Assembly: GCA_965601975.1 (NCBI GenBank)
Contig: OZ271856.1
Coordinates: 682,001 to 746,000, forward strand
From: JANQIO01 sp965601975
GTDB taxonomy: Bacteria > Pseudomonadota > Gammaproteobacteria > Pseudomonadales > Halieaceae
Direction: 5' to 3'
Length of the DNA stretch: 64,000 bases
Shown here: positions 1-9,045 of the stretch, piece by piece
Layout: the number at the start of each line of letters is the position of its first letter
How positions within the stretch are numbered: the stretch's first letter is position 1
Program-made: the position numbers and the translations under genes
The notes under the pieces: generated by a model
Seen by the model: only the letters and a program-made list of their open reading frames with translations
Database searches by the model: none
What the model was told of the DNA's origin: nothing

Positions 1-13
1 AGGCGAAATAACC

Positions 14-1507
14 ATGTCAGTTGCAGAACTGGAAAAAGCGGGGAAAGCCCTGACCCAGGGCAAGGTGGGTCTTTGCGAGCAGATCTGCCAGCAGGTGCTG
101 TCGAAGAATCCCGCGTCGCAGCAGGCGCTTGACCTGCTGTCTCGCAGCGCCGCGATGCGCAGGGATTTTCCAAGGGCTGTTCTCTTTGCCGCTCGCCTGT
201 TGGCGCTGGCCAACGGCCAGGTGAGGCTGCAATCGCGACTGCATGCAAGGATTGCCGGCTACCAGAAAATGTCGGGCAGCCTTGAAGAAGCGGAAAAAAA
301 CTACCGGGCAGCCATAAGCGCGGACCCGGACTATCCGACGCACACGGCGCTGTTCCTCACCTTTCTCTACGATCATGCTCGATTCAATGAAGCGCGCGAG
401 CTGGCGCCGAGGCTGCTGAAACAGCTCTCCGTCCCCGTCGCCGATATCAGCGAGGAAGACTACCGGCCTATTGCGCCGGCCCTGTACCTGGTTGCCCAGC
501 TGGTGGAGACAGCGGATCTTGAAGACTATCTTGCAGCATTGCGGGCCCTGGAAGCTGGCGCTGATCACGCTGCGCTGCGGGCCGACGCTTCCTTCTATTT
601 TGCAGAAGCAAGTTTGCTGGATCGGCTCAAGCAGTACCCGGAAGCCCTGCACTATTTCCTGGAAGCCAATCGAATGCGGCGCCTTGAATCGGGCTATGAC
701 GTCGACCCCGTGCTGCGGCAGATCCAGAATATTAGTGACCTGTTCGGCCCTGAGTTTTTCGCAATACCTGCCGAAGCGGAAGTTGCCGCCGGGGATCCGC
801 GAGTCATCTTTATCGTTGGAATGCCGCGTTCGGGTACATCGCTGGTCGAACAAGTCTATGCGGCCCATAGCGACGTGACCGCGGTGGGTGAAAGTGAGAG
901 CCTCGCCAGGTCGGTGGCGGCCGAGTTCAAGCAGCGACCCGACTGTAACCCCGCCAAACCGGAAAGCTTCGATGCCGCTTTTTTTGCGGACATCCGAAAG
1001 AAGTACCTGCGCGGAGTGGGTTTCAAGCCGGGCCAGAAAATCATCACTGACAAGATGCCGGCAAATCTCATGTACGCGTGGGCGATCCGGAAGGCATTCC
1101 CCGACGCGAAAATCGTGGTCTGCGAGCGGGAGAAAACCGCGACGGTGATGTCCTGCTTCGCCACCAATTTTGCCAACCGGAACTGCTTCAGCGAGAGCAT
1201 CGAGGACTGTGCCCGCTACTACGACAAAATGTATGAATCCGCCGACCGCTGGAACGAGCGGATTGGCGACAGGGTCCTGCAGCAGTCCTACGAGGACCTG
1301 GTGAATCATCCCCGGGAGCAGATCGGGCGCCTGCTCGACCACGCCGGCCTCGCTCACGAGGAACCATGCTTTACGCCTCATGAGTCAAAGAGAGTGGTGC
1401 CCACCGCAAGTCGTTTGCAGGTCACCCAGCCCATCTACAGGACCGGAAACGAACGCTGGGAGCCCTACCTCCCGCACCTTGGCGACGTGGCGCAATTATT
1501 GGCCTGA
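14..1507 (+). CDS. TPR-repeat sulfotransferase
   Basis: 497 residues. The N-terminal ~230 residues are helical TPR-like repeats (for example LEEAEKNYRAAISADPDYPT). The C-terminal half is a PAPS-dependent sulfotransferase domain with the phosphosulfate-binding loop GMPRSGTSLVEQ near residue 268, and it ends with the family-typical YRTGNERWEPYLPHL. TPR-sulfotransferase fusions are common in marine proteobacteria and resemble protein-tyrosine sulfotransferases in the catalytic part; the acceptor (protein or glycan) cannot be read from the sequence. The ATG at 14 gives a complete N-terminus. The gene ends 127 bp before the secretion operon, which has its own promoter, so the pairing is by neighbourhood only. 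Two further sulfotransferases lie at 18.4 and 23 kb, suggesting that sulfation is a theme of this locus. Confidence 0.85.
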   Translation: MSVAELEKAGKALTQGKVGLCEQICQQVLSKNPASQQALDLLSRSAAMRRDFPRAVLFAARLLALANGQVRLQSRLHARIAGYQKMSGSLEEAEKNYRAAISADPDYPTHTALFLTFLYDHARFNEARELAPRLLKQLSVPVADISEEDYRPIAPALYLVAQLVETADLEDYLAALRALEAGADHAALRADASFYFAEASLLDRLKQYPEALHYFLEANRMRRLESGYDVDPVLRQIQNISDLFGPEFFAIPAEAEVAAGDPRVIFIVGMPRSGTSLVEQVYAAHSDVTAVGESESLARSVAAEFKQRPDCNPAKPESFDAAFFADIRKKYLRGVGFKPGQKIITDKMPANLMYAWAIRKAFPDAKIVVCEREKTATVMSCFATNFANRNCFSESIEDCARYYDKMYESADRWNERIGDRVLQQSYEDLVNHPREQIGRLLDHAGLAHEEPCFTPHESKRVVPTASRLQVTQPIYRTGNERWEPYLPHLGDVAQLLA

Positions 1508-1599
1508 GACACCCGTCGCAGCAGGCGGATTTCCTGCGGAACCATTCTCCGAATTCGCTGACTAAGCACTCTGCGGCGTACCTCGATGTGAAAGCGCTT

Positions 1600-1608
1600 T
1601 GGTATACT
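1600..1608 (+). promoter_or_regulatory. extended -10 promoter of the gsp operon
   Basis: TGGTATACT is an extended -10 element (TGn plus TATACT at 1603-1608) with no convincing -35. Transcription would start near 1615, leaving a leader of about 20 nt before the GGGGG ribosome-binding site and the ATG of gspE at 1635. This supports 1635 rather than any upstream in-frame start. Confidence 0.5.
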
Positions 1609-1634
1609 CCGCGACGAATAAGACTGGGGGAAAC

Positions 1635-3290
1635 ATGGGATCATTTTTGGGGGATGCGCTCACCGAGCGCGGCCTCGTGGCCGCTGATGATATCGAGCGT
1701 GCGAAGTCTATCCAGGCCGGCCTTGGCGGGCGGCTGGACTCTATCCTCATGCGCCTGGGATCTGTCTCCGAGGACAAGCTGCTACCGGTTCTCAGCGAGC
1801 TCTACCAGGCTCCCATGCTGGCGGCCACGGAGCTGCCTGTCAGCCGCGAATCCTTCGCGGCGACCGTCGAAGCCAGCGGGCTGGATATCGACTGGTGGCT
1901 GGACCAGGGTGTTGTGGCCTGGCTCGATGAAGGCCGGGTTCACTGCGTCGGCCCGCATGTCTGTGACCCCACTATCTCGGAAGTGCTCGAGCGCGCCTTT
2001 CCCGACAGCAGCCTGAGCTGGTACCTGATGCGCAGCTATGACCTGGAGCGGGCGGTGGAGGCCGTCTCCCCGGACGCCGGCGGCGAGATTTACGGTGACG
2101 ACGCAGAGCATCTGCGCGAGCTGGCAGAAGAGGCGCCGGTCATCGAGTTCGTCAACAACATGCTCGCACAGGCCTACGACCAGAACGCCTCGGATATCCA
2201 CGTCGAGCCCGGCGAACACCAGATGGAGATTCGCTTCCGCGTCGACGGCGTGCTCTACAATCGCTATACGCTGCCCCGGGAGCGTTTTGCCGCAATATCC
2301 AGCCGCGTAAAGCTGGTATCGGGTATGGATATTGCCGAGCGTCGGCTGCCCCAGGACGGCCGTTTCAGTGCCCGCCTGTCCGGACAGGAAATCGACCTGC
2401 GGGTGTCGGCAGCGCCGGGTGTTCACGGCGAATCCGTGGTGATGCGCCTGCTGCCCAAGGACAACAAGACGGTCGACCTGCACAAGATCGGCATCGCAGA
2501 CGACAACATGTCGGTGATCGAGCGCCACATTACCCAGCCCCACGGCATCATACTGGTGACCGGTCCCACAGGCTCCGGTAAATCGACCACCTTGTACTCG
2601 GTACTCGACAACGTCAGCGACGACAGCAAGAAAATCATCACCGTGGAAGACCCGGTGGAATTCCAGCTGCCTGGCATTACCCAGCTGCAGACCCATGCCG
2701 AGATCGGCTACACCTTTGCTACCGCGCTGCGCTCGGTGCTGCGTCAGGACCCTGACGTCATGATGGTGGGGGAGATTCGCGACCTGGAGACAGCGGAAAT
2801 CGCCATCCAGTCTTCACTGACCGGTCACCTGGTACTCTCGACTCTGCACACCAACGATGCGGTCAGCGCATTTACCCGTCTCATCGACATGGGAGTGGAC
2901 CCCTTCCTGGTGGCGACGCCCGTGAGGATGGTGATGGCCCAGCGCCTGGTCAGGGTACTGTGCAAACACTGCGCGGTGCCGGCGGCGCCCACGGAATCGA
3001 TCACCGAGGTCGTCAGCGGCCTCTCCGGGGTCGGAACCGAGTGGAGAGAGGCCGTTGGCTGCAGCCACTGCTTCGGCCATGGCTACAGCGGCCGGACCGG
3101 TATTCACGAGGTGGTGGAAGTCACGCCCGCCCTGCAGGAGATGATCCTGCACGGCGCCAGCCAGCAGGACATGCTGAAGCAGGCCCTGTCACAGGGCACC
3201 CGCACACTGCGCATGGACGGCCTGCTGAAGGCGTCCCAGGGCATTACCAGCGCGGATGAAGTGCTTCGCGTAACCGCGGCGGATCACTGA
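1635..3290 (+). CDS. gspE: type II secretion ATPase GspE
   Basis: 551 residues. This is the cytoplasmic hexameric ATPase that powers pseudopilus assembly. The N-terminal MshEN/GspE N1-like region (about 1-150) precedes the catalytic core with Walker A GPTGSGKSTT near residue 310, the Asp box, and Walker B-like DVMMVGEIRD near 375. A tetracysteine zinc site follows (LCKHC near 442, then GCSHCFGHGYSGRTGIHE), as in GspE and PilB. The start at 1635 is set by GGGGG at 1626-1630 and agrees with MGSFLGDALTERGLV as the natural N-terminus. The stop overlaps the gspF start in TGATG. PilB of the type IV pilus is a possible confusion, but the GspF-to-D context settles the T2SS assignment. Confidence 0.96.
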   Translation: MGSFLGDALTERGLVAADDIERAKSIQAGLGGRLDSILMRLGSVSEDKLLPVLSELYQAPMLAATELPVSRESFAATVEASGLDIDWWLDQGVVAWLDEGRVHCVGPHVCDPTISEVLERAFPDSSLSWYLMRSYDLERAVEAVSPDAGGEIYGDDAEHLRELAEEAPVIEFVNNMLAQAYDQNASDIHVEPGEHQMEIRFRVDGVLYNRYTLPRERFAAISSRVKLVSGMDIAERRLPQDGRFSARLSGQEIDLRVSAAPGVHGESVVMRLLPKDNKTVDLHKIGIADDNMSVIERHITQPHGIILVTGPTGSGKSTTLYSVLDNVSDDSKKIITVEDPVEFQLPGITQLQTHAEIGYTFATALRSVLRQDPDVMMVGEIRDLETAEIAIQSSLTGHLVLSTLHTNDAVSAFTRLIDMGVDPFLVATPVRMVMAQRLVRVLCKHCAVPAAPTESITEVVSGLSGVGTEWREAVGCSHCFGHGYSGRTGIHEVVEVTPALQEMILHGASQQDMLKQALSQGTRTLRMDGLLKASQGITSADEVLRVTAADH

Positions 3291-4492
3291 TGCTCTTTTC
3301 CTACAAGGGAATCAACCTGCAGGGCAAGGTTGTCGCGGGCGAGCTGGAAGCCGCCAATGACAAGACCGCTGCGCGACAGCTGCGCAAGGAGAACCTGCAG
3401 CTTATCGAGCTCAAGCCGGCGCGCGCATCTACCCGGCGGCGCGGCAGCTCCCGGCCCGACCGGGCCGACGACTTGCAGCTGGTGATCTACCAGTTCTGCT
3501 CCCTGCTGGAGTCCGGCGTTTCCCTCGAGGTGGCGGTCTCATCCATCGGCGAGTCCACGCCGAATGAACAGACCCGGGAAGCGTTTCAACGCATTGCCAA
3601 GGCGGTGCGCGGCGGGCAGAATTTCTCGGCGGCGCTGCGCGATTCCGGGCTCAACATTCCGGGGTACTTTCACTCCCTGGCGGAGTCCGGTGAACTCACC
3701 GGCCAGCTGCCCCAGGCGCTGCGGCGCGGCGTCGATCAGTGGGCCTACGAGCTGGAGACCGACAAGGAGCTGCGCAACGCGCTGACCTATCCGACCATCC
3801 TGGTGGTGTCGGGTATTTCTGCAGTGATTCTCATCTTCATCATGGTGGTGCCCAAGTTCACCAACCTGCTGGACAAGGCCGATACCAGCGAAATCCCGTT
3901 TCTTGCCCTGGCGGTGCTGGGCACCGGCAAGTTCTTCAATGACAACCTGCTGCTGCTTGCCGTCGGCTTCGGTCTTGCGGCAGTCCTGGGAGTGGGCTGG
4001 TATTCGAAACCCGACAACCGCCGCCAGTTCAAGCAGCGGCTGTATGCGCTGCCGCTGGTCGGCGAGTGGCTGGCGGAGGCCGCCATCGGCCGCTGGGCGT
4101 CGCTGCTGGGAACCTTGCTGGAAAATCGCGTCGAACTGACCCAGGCGCTGCGGCTGGCGGAAAAGGACGTGGAGTACGAGGCCATGAAAGGCCGCCTGCA
4201 GCAGGTCGAGCGCTCCGTGCGCGGCGGCCAGAAGCTGGCGGAGAGCCTGCAGAGCAACCGCGTGGTCACCGACATAGGGTACAATCTGGTGAAAGTTGGC
4301 GAGCAGAGCGGCCAGCTTCCCCGAATGCTTGACACACTGGCGACCATGCACGGCAGCCAGGGCAAGCAGAGAATGAAGAAATTCCTGCAACTGATCGAGC
4401 CGGTATCGATCCTCCTGATAGGCGCCGCTGTGGGCGTCATCATGGGGGGTGTGATCCTGGCGATAACTTCCGTAAACGACGTGGCACTATGA
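3290..4492 (+). CDS. gspF: type II secretion inner-membrane platform protein GspF
   Basis: 400 residues, the normal family length. Two cytoplasmic GspF/PilC helical domains are visible (about 60-190 and 260-390). They are separated by membrane segments near ISAVILIFIMVVPKF and FNDNLLLLAVGFGLAAVLGV, with a C-terminal membrane helix (ILLIGAAVGVIMGGVILAI). GspF is the platform protein that couples GspE to pseudopilin assembly. It overlaps gspE by one base (TGATG) and gspG by four (ATGA), so translation is probably coupled. Confidence 0.96.
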   Translation: MLFSYKGINLQGKVVAGELEAANDKTAARQLRKENLQLIELKPARASTRRRGSSRPDRADDLQLVIYQFCSLLESGVSLEVAVSSIGESTPNEQTREAFQRIAKAVRGGQNFSAALRDSGLNIPGYFHSLAESGELTGQLPQALRRGVDQWAYELETDKELRNALTYPTILVVSGISAVILIFIMVVPKFTNLLDKADTSEIPFLALAVLGTGKFFNDNLLLLAVGFGLAAVLGVGWYSKPDNRRQFKQRLYALPLVGEWLAEAAIGRWASLLGTLLENRVELTQALRLAEKDVEYEAMKGRLQQVERSVRGGQKLAESLQSNRVVTDIGYNLVKVGEQSGQLPRMLDTLATMHGSQGKQRMKKFLQLIEPVSILLIGAAVGVIMGGVILAITSVNDVAL

Positions 4493-4950
4493 CGATACTC
4501 ACCCCAAACCGAACCCCGGGACGACAGGCCGGCTTCTCACTGCTGGAGATGCTGGTGGTGCTCGTGATTATGGGCATGCTGGCTGGCCTGGTCGGTCCGC
4601 GCATGTTTGGCCAGGTGGACGCCTCCAAGGCGAAGACCGCCAAGACCCAGATCAAGATGCTGAAAAGCAGCCTCGAGACCATGCGCCTGGACACCGGCCG
4701 TTTCCCGACCGAGGAAGAAGGCCTGGACACGCTGTTCGTGAAACCCCAGGCGGAGCCGGCCCGTTCGCGCTGGCGCGGCCCCTACCTGGACGAGGCGGTG
4801 CCCCTGGATCCCTGGGGCAATCCCTACCAGTACAGCATTCCCGGCGCCAACAGCCAGCCCTTTGCACTCTACTCACTGGGTGCGGACGGCCAGCGCGGCG
4901 GCAGTGAAATCAATGAGGACATCGGCTACTTGCCTACCGACGAGGGCTGA
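4489..4950 (+). CDS. gspG: major pseudopilin GspG
   Basis: 153 residues. The prepilin leader MTILTPNRTPGRQAG is followed by FSLLEMLVVLVIMGMLAGLV, with Glu at +5 of the mature protein. The mature domain has the GspG signature TGRFPTEEEGLDTL, then VPLDPWGNPYQY and LGADGQRGGSEINEDIGYL, the last being the calcium-binding C-terminal loop of GspG. It forms the pseudopilus shaft. No prepilin peptidase (gspO/pilD) is present in this window, so it must be encoded elsewhere. Confidence 0.96.
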   Translation: MTILTPNRTPGRQAGFSLLEMLVVLVIMGMLAGLVGPRMFGQVDASKAKTAKTQIKMLKSSLETMRLDTGRFPTEEEGLDTLFVKPQAEPARSRWRGPYLDEAVPLDPWGNPYQYSIPGANSQPFALYSLGADGQRGGSEINEDIGYLPTDEG

Positions 4951-5350
4951 TCGGCAGCGCCGGCACCACGCCGGCTTCACGCTGCTGGAGCTCCTCGTCG
5001 TGCTGGCCCTGATGGCGGCCCTGACCGGCCTGGTGCTGCCGCAGCTGGCGAAGCTCTTCGACGCTGGTCAGCGCAGCTTCGAGCGCGCCCAGGCCATCGA
5101 CGCGATGGCGGCGCTTTCCTACGAGGCGTTCGTGCAGCAGAAAGGGTTCACCCTGGTCGAATGGCCCGGCCAGGCGGATGAAATACCGCTCGAATTGCCC
5201 GAGGGCTGGACGTTGAAAGCGGCCGGCGAGGCCGGGGTGCGCTACCGCAGCAACGGCTTCTGCTCCGGCGGCACGGTGCTGCTGGACAATGGCTTCGCCG
5301 TCGAGGAGTTTTTCTTGCCGGCGCCGCTCTGTGAGCCGCTGCAGCGATGA
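4913..5350 (+). CDS. gspH: minor pseudopilin GspH
   Basis: 145 residues from ATG 4913. The leader of about 21 residues (rich in Arg/His, ending HHAG) precedes FTLLELLVVLALMAALTGLV. The gene overlaps gspG by 38 bp in another frame, which is long for this operon. The open frame extends further upstream, to 4862, but that would give an implausibly long leader; GTG 4904 is the alternative. GspH sits near the pseudopilus tip. Position between G and I, and the FimT/GspH-like length, support the name; the mature domain itself is poorly conserved. Confidence 0.82.
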   Translation: MRTSATCLPTRADRQRRHHAGFTLLELLVVLALMAALTGLVLPQLAKLFDAGQRSFERAQAIDAMAALSYEAFVQQKGFTLVEWPGQADEIPLELPEGWTLKAAGEAGVRYRSNGFCSGGTVLLDNGFAVEEFFLPAPLCEPLQR

Positions 5351-5754
5351 ACAGCCAGCGCGGCTTCACCCTGCTGGAGGCGATCGTGGCGATCACGATC
5401 TTTGCCACCTCTGCGCTCGGAATCTACGCGTGGATCAATTCCATGATGATTGGAACTGCTCGCTTCGCGGAGATCGCGGAGGAATCCACGGACGTGGACA
5501 ACGCCATCGACTACCTCACCCTGGTCAATCCGATGGAGCGACCCAGCGGCACTCACAGGATCGGCGAGATGTCGCTGACCTGGTCCAGCGAACTGGTTGA
5601 GCCCGTGCGGGACGGTGTCATGACCCCGTCCTGGGTGCTGGGTCTCTACGAACTCGACGTTACCCTGAGTCGGCCAGGGTTTGAGGACCGGCGACTGGAG
5701 CTTCGCCAGGTGGGCTACCGCTTCAATGAAGACAGGCTCGACTATGGGATCTAG
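5347..5754 (+). CDS. gspI: minor pseudopilin GspI
   Basis: 135 residues with a very short leader, MNSQRG, then FTLLEAIVAITIFATSALGIY. The VAITIFA pattern and the internal LTWSSELVEP / LYELDVTLSR are typical of GspI, which forms the tip complex with GspJ and GspK. The start overlaps the gspH stop by ATGA, and the gene overlaps the start of gspJ by 11 bp. Confidence 0.9.
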   Translation: MNSQRGFTLLEAIVAITIFATSALGIYAWINSMMIGTARFAEIAEESTDVDNAIDYLTLVNPMERPSGTHRIGEMSLTWSSELVEPVRDGVMTPSWVLGLYELDVTLSRPGFEDRRLELRQVGYRFNEDRLDYGI

Positions 5755-6334
5755 GGCCGCGGGATTCACGCTGCTTGAGATGCTGGTGGTGTTGGCCATC
5801 ACCTCCATGATCAGCGTGCTGCTAATCGATGGCGTCAGCCAGGTGCTGACGATCGAGCAGCGTATGGGTGTGCGAACACGGGAGTTCCGGGAGGCCCAGC
5901 TTCGCCAGCACTGGTTTCGTCAGATCATCGCCGGCGCGCAGGCCAGCAGGGACGTTCCCTTCGAGATGACCGACCGCGGCTTCCGCGGTTTGACCCTGAC
6001 GCCGCTGGTAGCCGATCAGGGGGTGCCGACGCCGTTCGAGCTGACGCTGCACAACACCGGTGTGGCGACCGAGCTTCGCTACCGGGAGTCAGAAGGCGAA
6101 ATCTACACCCTGATGTCTTTCGACAATGCAGACACCACGGCGCCGCCGCAATTTCTGGTGTTACTGGAGAACGGAACATATGGCACCAGTTGGCGGTCAA
6201 AAGTGGACAGACTGCAGTGGCCTGAGGGGCTGGCACTGAGGGTGCCGGGTCTCGACGGGGAGCTGATCTGGCATGCGGCCATCCTGGGGGTACGCCAGCC
6301 GCCGCCGGATATCGAGGACATGCTGGGGATATGA
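5744..6334 (+). CDS. gspJ: minor pseudopilin GspJ
   Basis: 196 residues from ATG 5744. The leader MGSRAAG is followed by FTLLEMLVVLAITSMISVLL. The open frame extends back to 5681, but those residues are the out-of-frame gspI sequence. The body contains the REAQLRQHWFRQII and DVPFEMTDRGFRGLTLTPL stretches found in GspJ. It partners GspI and GspK in the tip complex. The stop overlaps gspK by ATGA. Confidence 0.88.
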   Translation: MGSRAAGFTLLEMLVVLAITSMISVLLIDGVSQVLTIEQRMGVRTREFREAQLRQHWFRQIIAGAQASRDVPFEMTDRGFRGLTLTPLVADQGVPTPFELTLHNTGVATELRYRESEGEIYTLMSFDNADTTAPPQFLVLLENGTYGTSWRSKVDRLQWPEGLALRVPGLDGELIWHAAILGVRQPPPDIEDMLGI

Positions 6335-7380
6335 ACAGGGACAATAACAGCAATATGCGGGGCTACGTACTGGTGTCCACAATCTGGGTACTGGCGTTTA
6401 TGACGATCGCGGCCGCGTCGATCGGCGAGTGGTACGACCGCTCCCTGGCGGTTGCCGCCGGGCGTGCCAGTGATGCCAACGCCAGGGTCGAGCGGTTCAG
6501 CACCCGCGCGACACTGCTGTACAGGATCACCACGGCCGACGTGGGTAACGCCGGTATCTTCTTGAGTGATAGCGTTGGTGAGGCGAGTCAGGTCAGCGAC
6601 GACCCGATGAGCGGCGGCGACGGCATCCGGGCCGGCGTTCCCGACCTGATTTTCGATGGCGCAGTTTACCGCGGCGTCGGCGAGATGCGCTTCTCCCTTC
6701 AGGACGAGAGCGGCCTGTGGGGCCTGATTCCCGAAACCCCGATGCGCACGCGCAGTTTGTTGATGAGTCGCGGCGTCGAGTTTCAGCAGGCCGATATTCT
6801 CGCCTCACGGCTGGCGGACTATGCAGATGAGGATGACCTGGTCAGGATCAATGGTGCGGAAGCCATGGATTACCGCATAGCCGGGCTTGAGCCGCCACCC
6901 AACAAGCGCCCCCAGTCAATCTACGAGCTAAAGCAGGTGTTGGGCTGGAGCGACCTGGACGTGCTGTGGGAGGACAATGCGCTGCCCAATGTGGTCAGCA
7001 TGGCCTGGGGCGGCGCGCCAAACCCGGGCACTGCCCCCCGTGAAGTGCTGCAACGCATGCCGGGTGCAACCCCCGAACTGGTCGATACGCTGCTGGCGAT
7101 GCGCCGCGGCGATGAGCAGCCGGACGGTGACGTGTCGGTATGGATCAATGAGCTTGTCAATCGGGAAGTCTTTGCGTCGATGCTGCGGCCTTCCCTCAGG
7201 CTCAGAATGCGCTTCTGGCGCGAGGGCGAGCGACAACTCAGGGAATATTCGGTAAAGTTCGCGCCGGGCGACCAGGTGCCGGCTCCCTGGGTAATAGAAA
7301 ATAACTACCGCCTCCCCATTTCCAGGGAACTCGAGAGTGAACGTGCAAGAATTGCGCAAATACCTGGTTTCGTCCTGTAG
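6331..7380 (+). CDS. gspK: tip pseudopilin GspK
   Basis: 349 residues. After a short polar N-terminus, RGYVLVSTIWVLAFMTIAAAS forms the transmembrane helix; as usual for GspK it lacks the +5 glutamate. The large periplasmic domain contains the helix-hairpin-helix-like DYADEDDLVRINGAE region and YELKQVLGW, both typical of GspK. GspK caps the pseudopilus. Its end overlaps the following gene by 44 bp. Confidence 0.87.
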   Translation: MNRDNNSNMRGYVLVSTIWVLAFMTIAAASIGEWYDRSLAVAAGRASDANARVERFSTRATLLYRITTADVGNAGIFLSDSVGEASQVSDDPMSGGDGIRAGVPDLIFDGAVYRGVGEMRFSLQDESGLWGLIPETPMRTRSLLMSRGVEFQQADILASRLADYADEDDLVRINGAEAMDYRIAGLEPPPNKRPQSIYELKQVLGWSDLDVLWEDNALPNVVSMAWGGAPNPGTAPREVLQRMPGATPELVDTLLAMRRGDEQPDGDVSVWINELVNREVFASMLRPSLRLRMRFWREGERQLREYSVKFAPGDQVPAPWVIENNYRLPISRELESERARIAQIPGFVL

Positions 7381-8446
7381 ATACCTGCAGACGGACGCGG
7401 GCGTCGTGCCGCCTGAGAGCAATGCTCTCTGGGTGGAGTGGGTGATTGCGCGCTCCGAGTGCGTGTGCCGTTCTGTCGATATCAGCGCGATCGCCGCGGG
7501 CGAAGTCGAATCGGTCCTGAATCTACAGGTGCGGGAATGGTCTCCGTTCCATTCTCCTGAATATCACTTTGAAGTGCTGGGCAACCGAGCGCTGGTCTGG
7601 GCATGGGATGGCGACAACCGTCGGCGGCTCTGCCGTGAGGCCGGTGTCAGCCCGGATGTGCTCCTTCCCGAGTCATTGGTGCTGCAGGCGTCTACAGAGA
7701 GTGAAGAGGAGCCGGTGATCCTGGTCCAGTGTCTCGAGGGCTACGAGGGTCGTGCCTATCGCGGTACCCGCCAGGTGCAGTCGCGCTGGTGGAAGGAGCT
7801 TCCCGACCTGCGCAGCTGGAACCAGTTTCGTATGTTGTTCGACCTGACTCCGGTCGAGAGTTTGCCCGCCCCCGTTTCCCCGTCCATGCCTGTCGGCGGG
7901 GGTGTCTCCCTGCAATCCATGGTGTTGCCCTTCCTGCGAGCGGAATCGACGCTGTTTGTCCTGTTTTTCGCGCTGTTCCTGGTGGCGGCGGCCTACCAGG
8001 GCGGTTCGATCCTGTATTCGACGGTGGCGATAAATAGTGCCGAGTCGCAGATTGAGGAACTCAATCAGGCAGTGACCCCGGTGCTGCAGGCGCGGGATGT
8101 CGCACTGGGCGCGATGGAAACCATCGAAGACATCCATTCCCTGCATACGGGACCGCTGCAGCTGCAGTACCTCGCCGACCTGCTGGCGCGCCTGGAAGCG
8201 ACGCGCAAAGCCGGGCAGGACGTCACGCTTGTGGCCTGGGACTATCGCTCTACCGGGGTGTCCATGTCACTGCTGGCCAATGACCTTTCTGCCGAGGAGC
8301 TGCTCAGCATTTTCGAGGCGATTCCGTGGCTCGAGGGCCAGCGAGTGGGGGAAGACGCGGCCAAGGACAGAACTCGCGTCACGGCCAACCTGGTGCCGGG
8401 CTGGCAGTTCGAGGAATCCACCGGCGATACGGTGGCCGGCACATGA
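7337..8446 (+). CDS. gspL: GspL-like assembly protein
   Basis: 369 residues from GTG 7337; GTG 7343 is an alternative. The cytoplasmic N-terminal ~200 residues precede one membrane helix (STLFVLFFALFLVAAAYQGG, about 210-232) and a periplasmic domain of about 130 residues with a heptad-like stretch (AINSAESQIEELNQAV). This layout and the position after gspK match GspL, which recruits GspE to the membrane. Sequence similarity to textbook GspL is weak, so the symbol rests mostly on synteny with the xps operon. Confidence 0.72.
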   Translation: MNVQELRKYLVSSCRYLQTDAGVVPPESNALWVEWVIARSECVCRSVDISAIAAGEVESVLNLQVREWSPFHSPEYHFEVLGNRALVWAWDGDNRRRLCREAGVSPDVLLPESLVLQASTESEEEPVILVQCLEGYEGRAYRGTRQVQSRWWKELPDLRSWNQFRMLFDLTPVESLPAPVSPSMPVGGGVSLQSMVLPFLRAESTLFVLFFALFLVAAAYQGGSILYSTVAINSAESQIEELNQAVTPVLQARDVALGAMETIEDIHSLHTGPLQLQYLADLLARLEATRKAGQDVTLVAWDYRSTGVSMSLLANDLSAEELLSIFEAIPWLEGQRVGEDAAKDRTRVTANLVPGWQFEESTGDTVAGT

Positions 8447-9045
8447 ACCTCGCGCCGATCCTGGAAAGACTGCCCCTGGACGAGCTGCAACAGGCCCGGG
8501 ACGAATGGGACTCTAATCAGCGCCTGCGGCTGGGCCTGCTGGCGATCTGGGCTCTCTTCCTTCTATATCTTGCGCTGGTGCTGTCCGACGAGGCGACGGC
8601 GGCGCGCGGTGAGCTGTCGGAGATGAACCAGCGGCTGGAGCGCCTGCAGTCAATCCACGCACAACAGTACTGGCTTGAGCGGGCAGAGCAGGGCGAGGCC
8701 GCGCTCGCAGAGCTGCAGAGCTCGTTCCCGGAAGTCAGCAGCAGCGGTCGGGCCGAAGCCCAGGTCCGCTCAATGGTAGAGGCGGCTATTAAGCGCACAG
8801 GGAATCGCAAGCTGCGCCTGAATATGCAGGACGCCCGTCCTCTGCGGGATGGCCAGATGTGGCAGGTGAACGCGGCGGTCAGTGGCGTGGTTCCCGGTGA
8901 GGTCGCGCGGGACCTGCTTGTCGACCTTGAGACCGGCGCACAGCACGGCAGGGTGCAGCGATTGAACCTGATACGCGGCAATACCGCCAAGAAAGTGCGA
9001 ATCGATGTCGAACTCGAATACCTGTTCAGGGCGGCCGGGCCATGA
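8443..9045 (+). CDS. gspM: GspM-like assembly protein
   Basis: 200 residues from ATG 8443, which overlaps the preceding stop as ATGA. A short cytoplasmic tail is followed by one membrane helix (LGLLAIWALFLLYLALVL, about 28-45), a coiled-coil segment (ELSEMNQRLERLQSIHAQ) and a small ferredoxin-like periplasmic domain. That is the GspM/PilO plan. It should dimerise with the GspL-like protein. The name is by position and topology. Confidence 0.72.
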   Translation: MNLAPILERLPLDELQQARDEWDSNQRLRLGLLAIWALFLLYLALVLSDEATAARGELSEMNQRLERLQSIHAQQYWLERAEQGEAALAELQSSFPEVSSSGRAEAQVRSMVEAAIKRTGNRKLRLNMQDARPLRDGQMWQVNAAVSGVVPGEVARDLLVDLETGAQHGRVQRLNLIRGNTAKKVRIDVELEYLFRAAGP